In this document: one piece after another, positions 5,017 to 6,110 of the stretch
How positions within the stretch are numbered: the stretch's first letter is position 1
Layout of the letters: each line of letters begins with the position of its first letter
DNA from: an uncultured Capnocytophaga sp.
Lineage (GTDB): Bacteria; Bacteroidota; Bacteroidia; Flavobacteriales; Flavobacteriaceae
Assembly: GCA_915070235.1 (NCBI GenBank)
Contig: CAJZFM010000138.1
Span: forward strand, 1 to 6,110
Length of the DNA stretch: 6,110 bases
Direction: 5' to 3'
Position numbers and translations under genes: made by a program
The notes under the pieces: model-generated
Database searches by the model: none
What the model was told of the DNA's origin: nothing
What the model saw: only the letters and a program-made list of their open reading frames with translations

Positions 5017-6110
5017 TGTTACCCATATCCCTCACCATTGAAGGAATCTATTCCTATCAACAAAGACAACATATTGATTTTTCTCACCTTACCAGTGCTG
5101 GCTTATTTGGTATCTTTGGCGCGGTAGGTGCTGGAAAATCCTCTATCTTGGAGGCTATCACCTATGCCCTATATGGAGAAACCGAACGCCTAAATAAGGC
5201 CGACAAAAGAGGGTACAATATGATGAACCTCAAATCCAACCATATCTATATAGAATTTGAGTTTCTCAATTTTGAGAACCGACAGCTACGGGTGGTCAGG
5301 GAGTTCAAGCGCAACTCCAAGAAGTTTGAGGACGTAAGAACCCCTACTGTACAGTTCTATGAAAAAGAAGGTAACCAATGGCGCCCCTTAGAGCAAGCCA
5401 ATCCTCAGGATCTAATAGGGCTAAGTTACCACAACTTCAAGCGTACCATAATCATTCCACAAGGACAGTTCAAGGAGTTTTTGGAACTCGGTGCGAAGGA
5501 TCGCAACGAGATGATGAAGGAAATCTTCAACTTACAGAAGTTCGACCTTTCTGATAATATTGCCAAACTTAAAAAGGAGAATAGCGAAAAACTCAGTTTC
5601 AAAGAGGGCGAACTCAAGGGATATGAAGAAATCCACGAAGAGGCCATACAAATACAAAAGGACAAACTCGAGGAAGAGACAGACAAACAAAAGTCCTTAG
5701 AAACAGAATTCGAGCAGCTAAAGACAAGCTATGAGCATCTCAAAAGTCTGAAATCGGACTTTGAACTCTTAGAGCAAAAGAGAAAAGAATTTGTACAACT
5801 ACATTCGCTAAAGAATTCATTTGACGAATTAGAGAAAAAGGTCAATGCGTATGAGAAAATAGAAAAAGTATTCAAAAATCTATTGGATAACAAAGCACGT
5901 CTGACAAAAGAACTACAATCCTATGCTTATAAAAAGGATACAGAAACTAAAAAACTTAAGGAAGCACAGGACAAATTAACCTTCATCTCTGAAAATATAA
6001 ATTCTCTGCAAGAGATCTATGAGAAACTCCCTGAGACAAAGCAAATAGAGGCCGATTTACAACAGATATTATCCATATTTCCCTTACAAGAAAAGCTAAT
6101 TGAGGAAAAG
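5016..6110 (+). CDS. sbcC: Exonuclease subunit SbcC (Rad50-type SMC ATPase), N-terminal part; runs off the window
   Basis: The frame is open from the ATG at 5016 to the last base, giving 365 residues with no stop. SbcC proteins are usually around 1,000 residues, so about a third is visible. The N-terminal ATPase lobe contains the Walker A motif GAVGAGKS at 35-42 (Lys41), followed by SILEAITYALYGE, and the Q-loop region IIIPQGQFKEFL at 145-156. From about residue 180 the sequence turns Glu/Lys/Gln/Leu-rich with almost no proline or glycine, which marks the first arm of the long antiparallel coiled coil that ends in a zinc hook. The hook, the signature motif and Walker B lie beyond the window. 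It uses ATP to open and close the complex around DNA and controls the SbcD nuclease. It overlaps sbcD by one base, which argues for coupled synthesis. I see no frameshift in the visible part. Confidence 0.95.
   Translation, partial: MLPISLTIEGIYSYQQRQHIDFSHLTSAGLFGIFGAVGAGKSSILEAITYALYGETERLNKADKRGYNMMNLKSNHIYIEFEFLNFENRQLRVVREFKRNSKKFEDVRTPTVQFYEKEGNQWRPLEQANPQDLIGLSYHNFKRTIIIPQGQFKEFLELGAKDRNEMMKEIFNLQKFDLSDNIAKLKKENSEKLSFKEGELKGYEEIHEEAIQIQKDKLEEETDKQKSLETEFEQLKTSYEHLKSLKSDFELLEQKRKEFVQLHSLKNSFDELEKKVNAYEKIEKVFKNLLDNKARLTKELQSYAYKKDTETKKLKEAQDKLTFISENINSLQEIYEKLPETKQIEADLQQILSIFPLQEKLIEEK

Noticed and set aside
5426..5686. Ser/Leu-rich open frame of 86 codons on the minus strand
   Set aside because: It is antisense to sbcC. 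Ser/Leu-rich translations arise naturally opposite Glu/Lys-rich coiled-coil coding sequence.

Overview
The window looks like chromosomal DNA from a member of the Bacteroidota, most likely the Flavobacteriia. The evidence is AT-rich sequence, A-rich leaders without Shine-Dalgarno motifs before nearly every start codon, a TTG-N19-TAnnTTTG-like promoter ahead of the tRNA, a signal peptide ending in the characteristic LFAQE, and an ExbB/4-TM protein/ExbD/ExbD gene order with long ExbD proteins. I cannot name a genus with confidence. Every gene reads on the + strand.

Layout. (1) 2-190: the last 62 codons of a gene that starts outside the window, perhaps a glycerol-phosphate acyltransferase. Its stop overlaps the next start (ATGA). 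(2) 187-1215: a cytoplasmic type I asparaginase. (3) 1233-1374: a probable promoter and a tRNA-Ser(GGA). (4) 1412-3671: a four-gene operon with an ExbB/TolQ-family channel protein carrying a signal peptide, an unrecognised four-helix membrane protein, and two different ExbD/TolR-family proteins. It is closed by a strong intrinsic terminator at 3721-3753. (5) 3793-6110: sbcD and the first 365 codons of sbcC, joined by a one-base TAATG overlap. sbcC runs off the end of the window.

How the genes work together. The ExbB and ExbD proteins should form a proton-driven inner-membrane motor that powers TonB-dependent outer-membrane import. No tonB is present before the terminator, so the TonB partner must be encoded elsewhere. 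SbcD (nuclease) and SbcC (SMC-like ATPase) form the Mre11/Rad50-type complex that processes hairpins and blocked DNA ends. The asparaginase and the tRNA are housekeeping genes with no obvious functional link to their neighbours.

Most of this is core-genome content. I see no mobile element, CRISPR array, toxin-antitoxin pair or clear defence island. The least explained parts are the four-helix protein inside the exb operon, the Cys-x-x-Cys insert and long C-terminal tail of the first ExbD, and the lack of a visible terminator between the tRNA and exbB.
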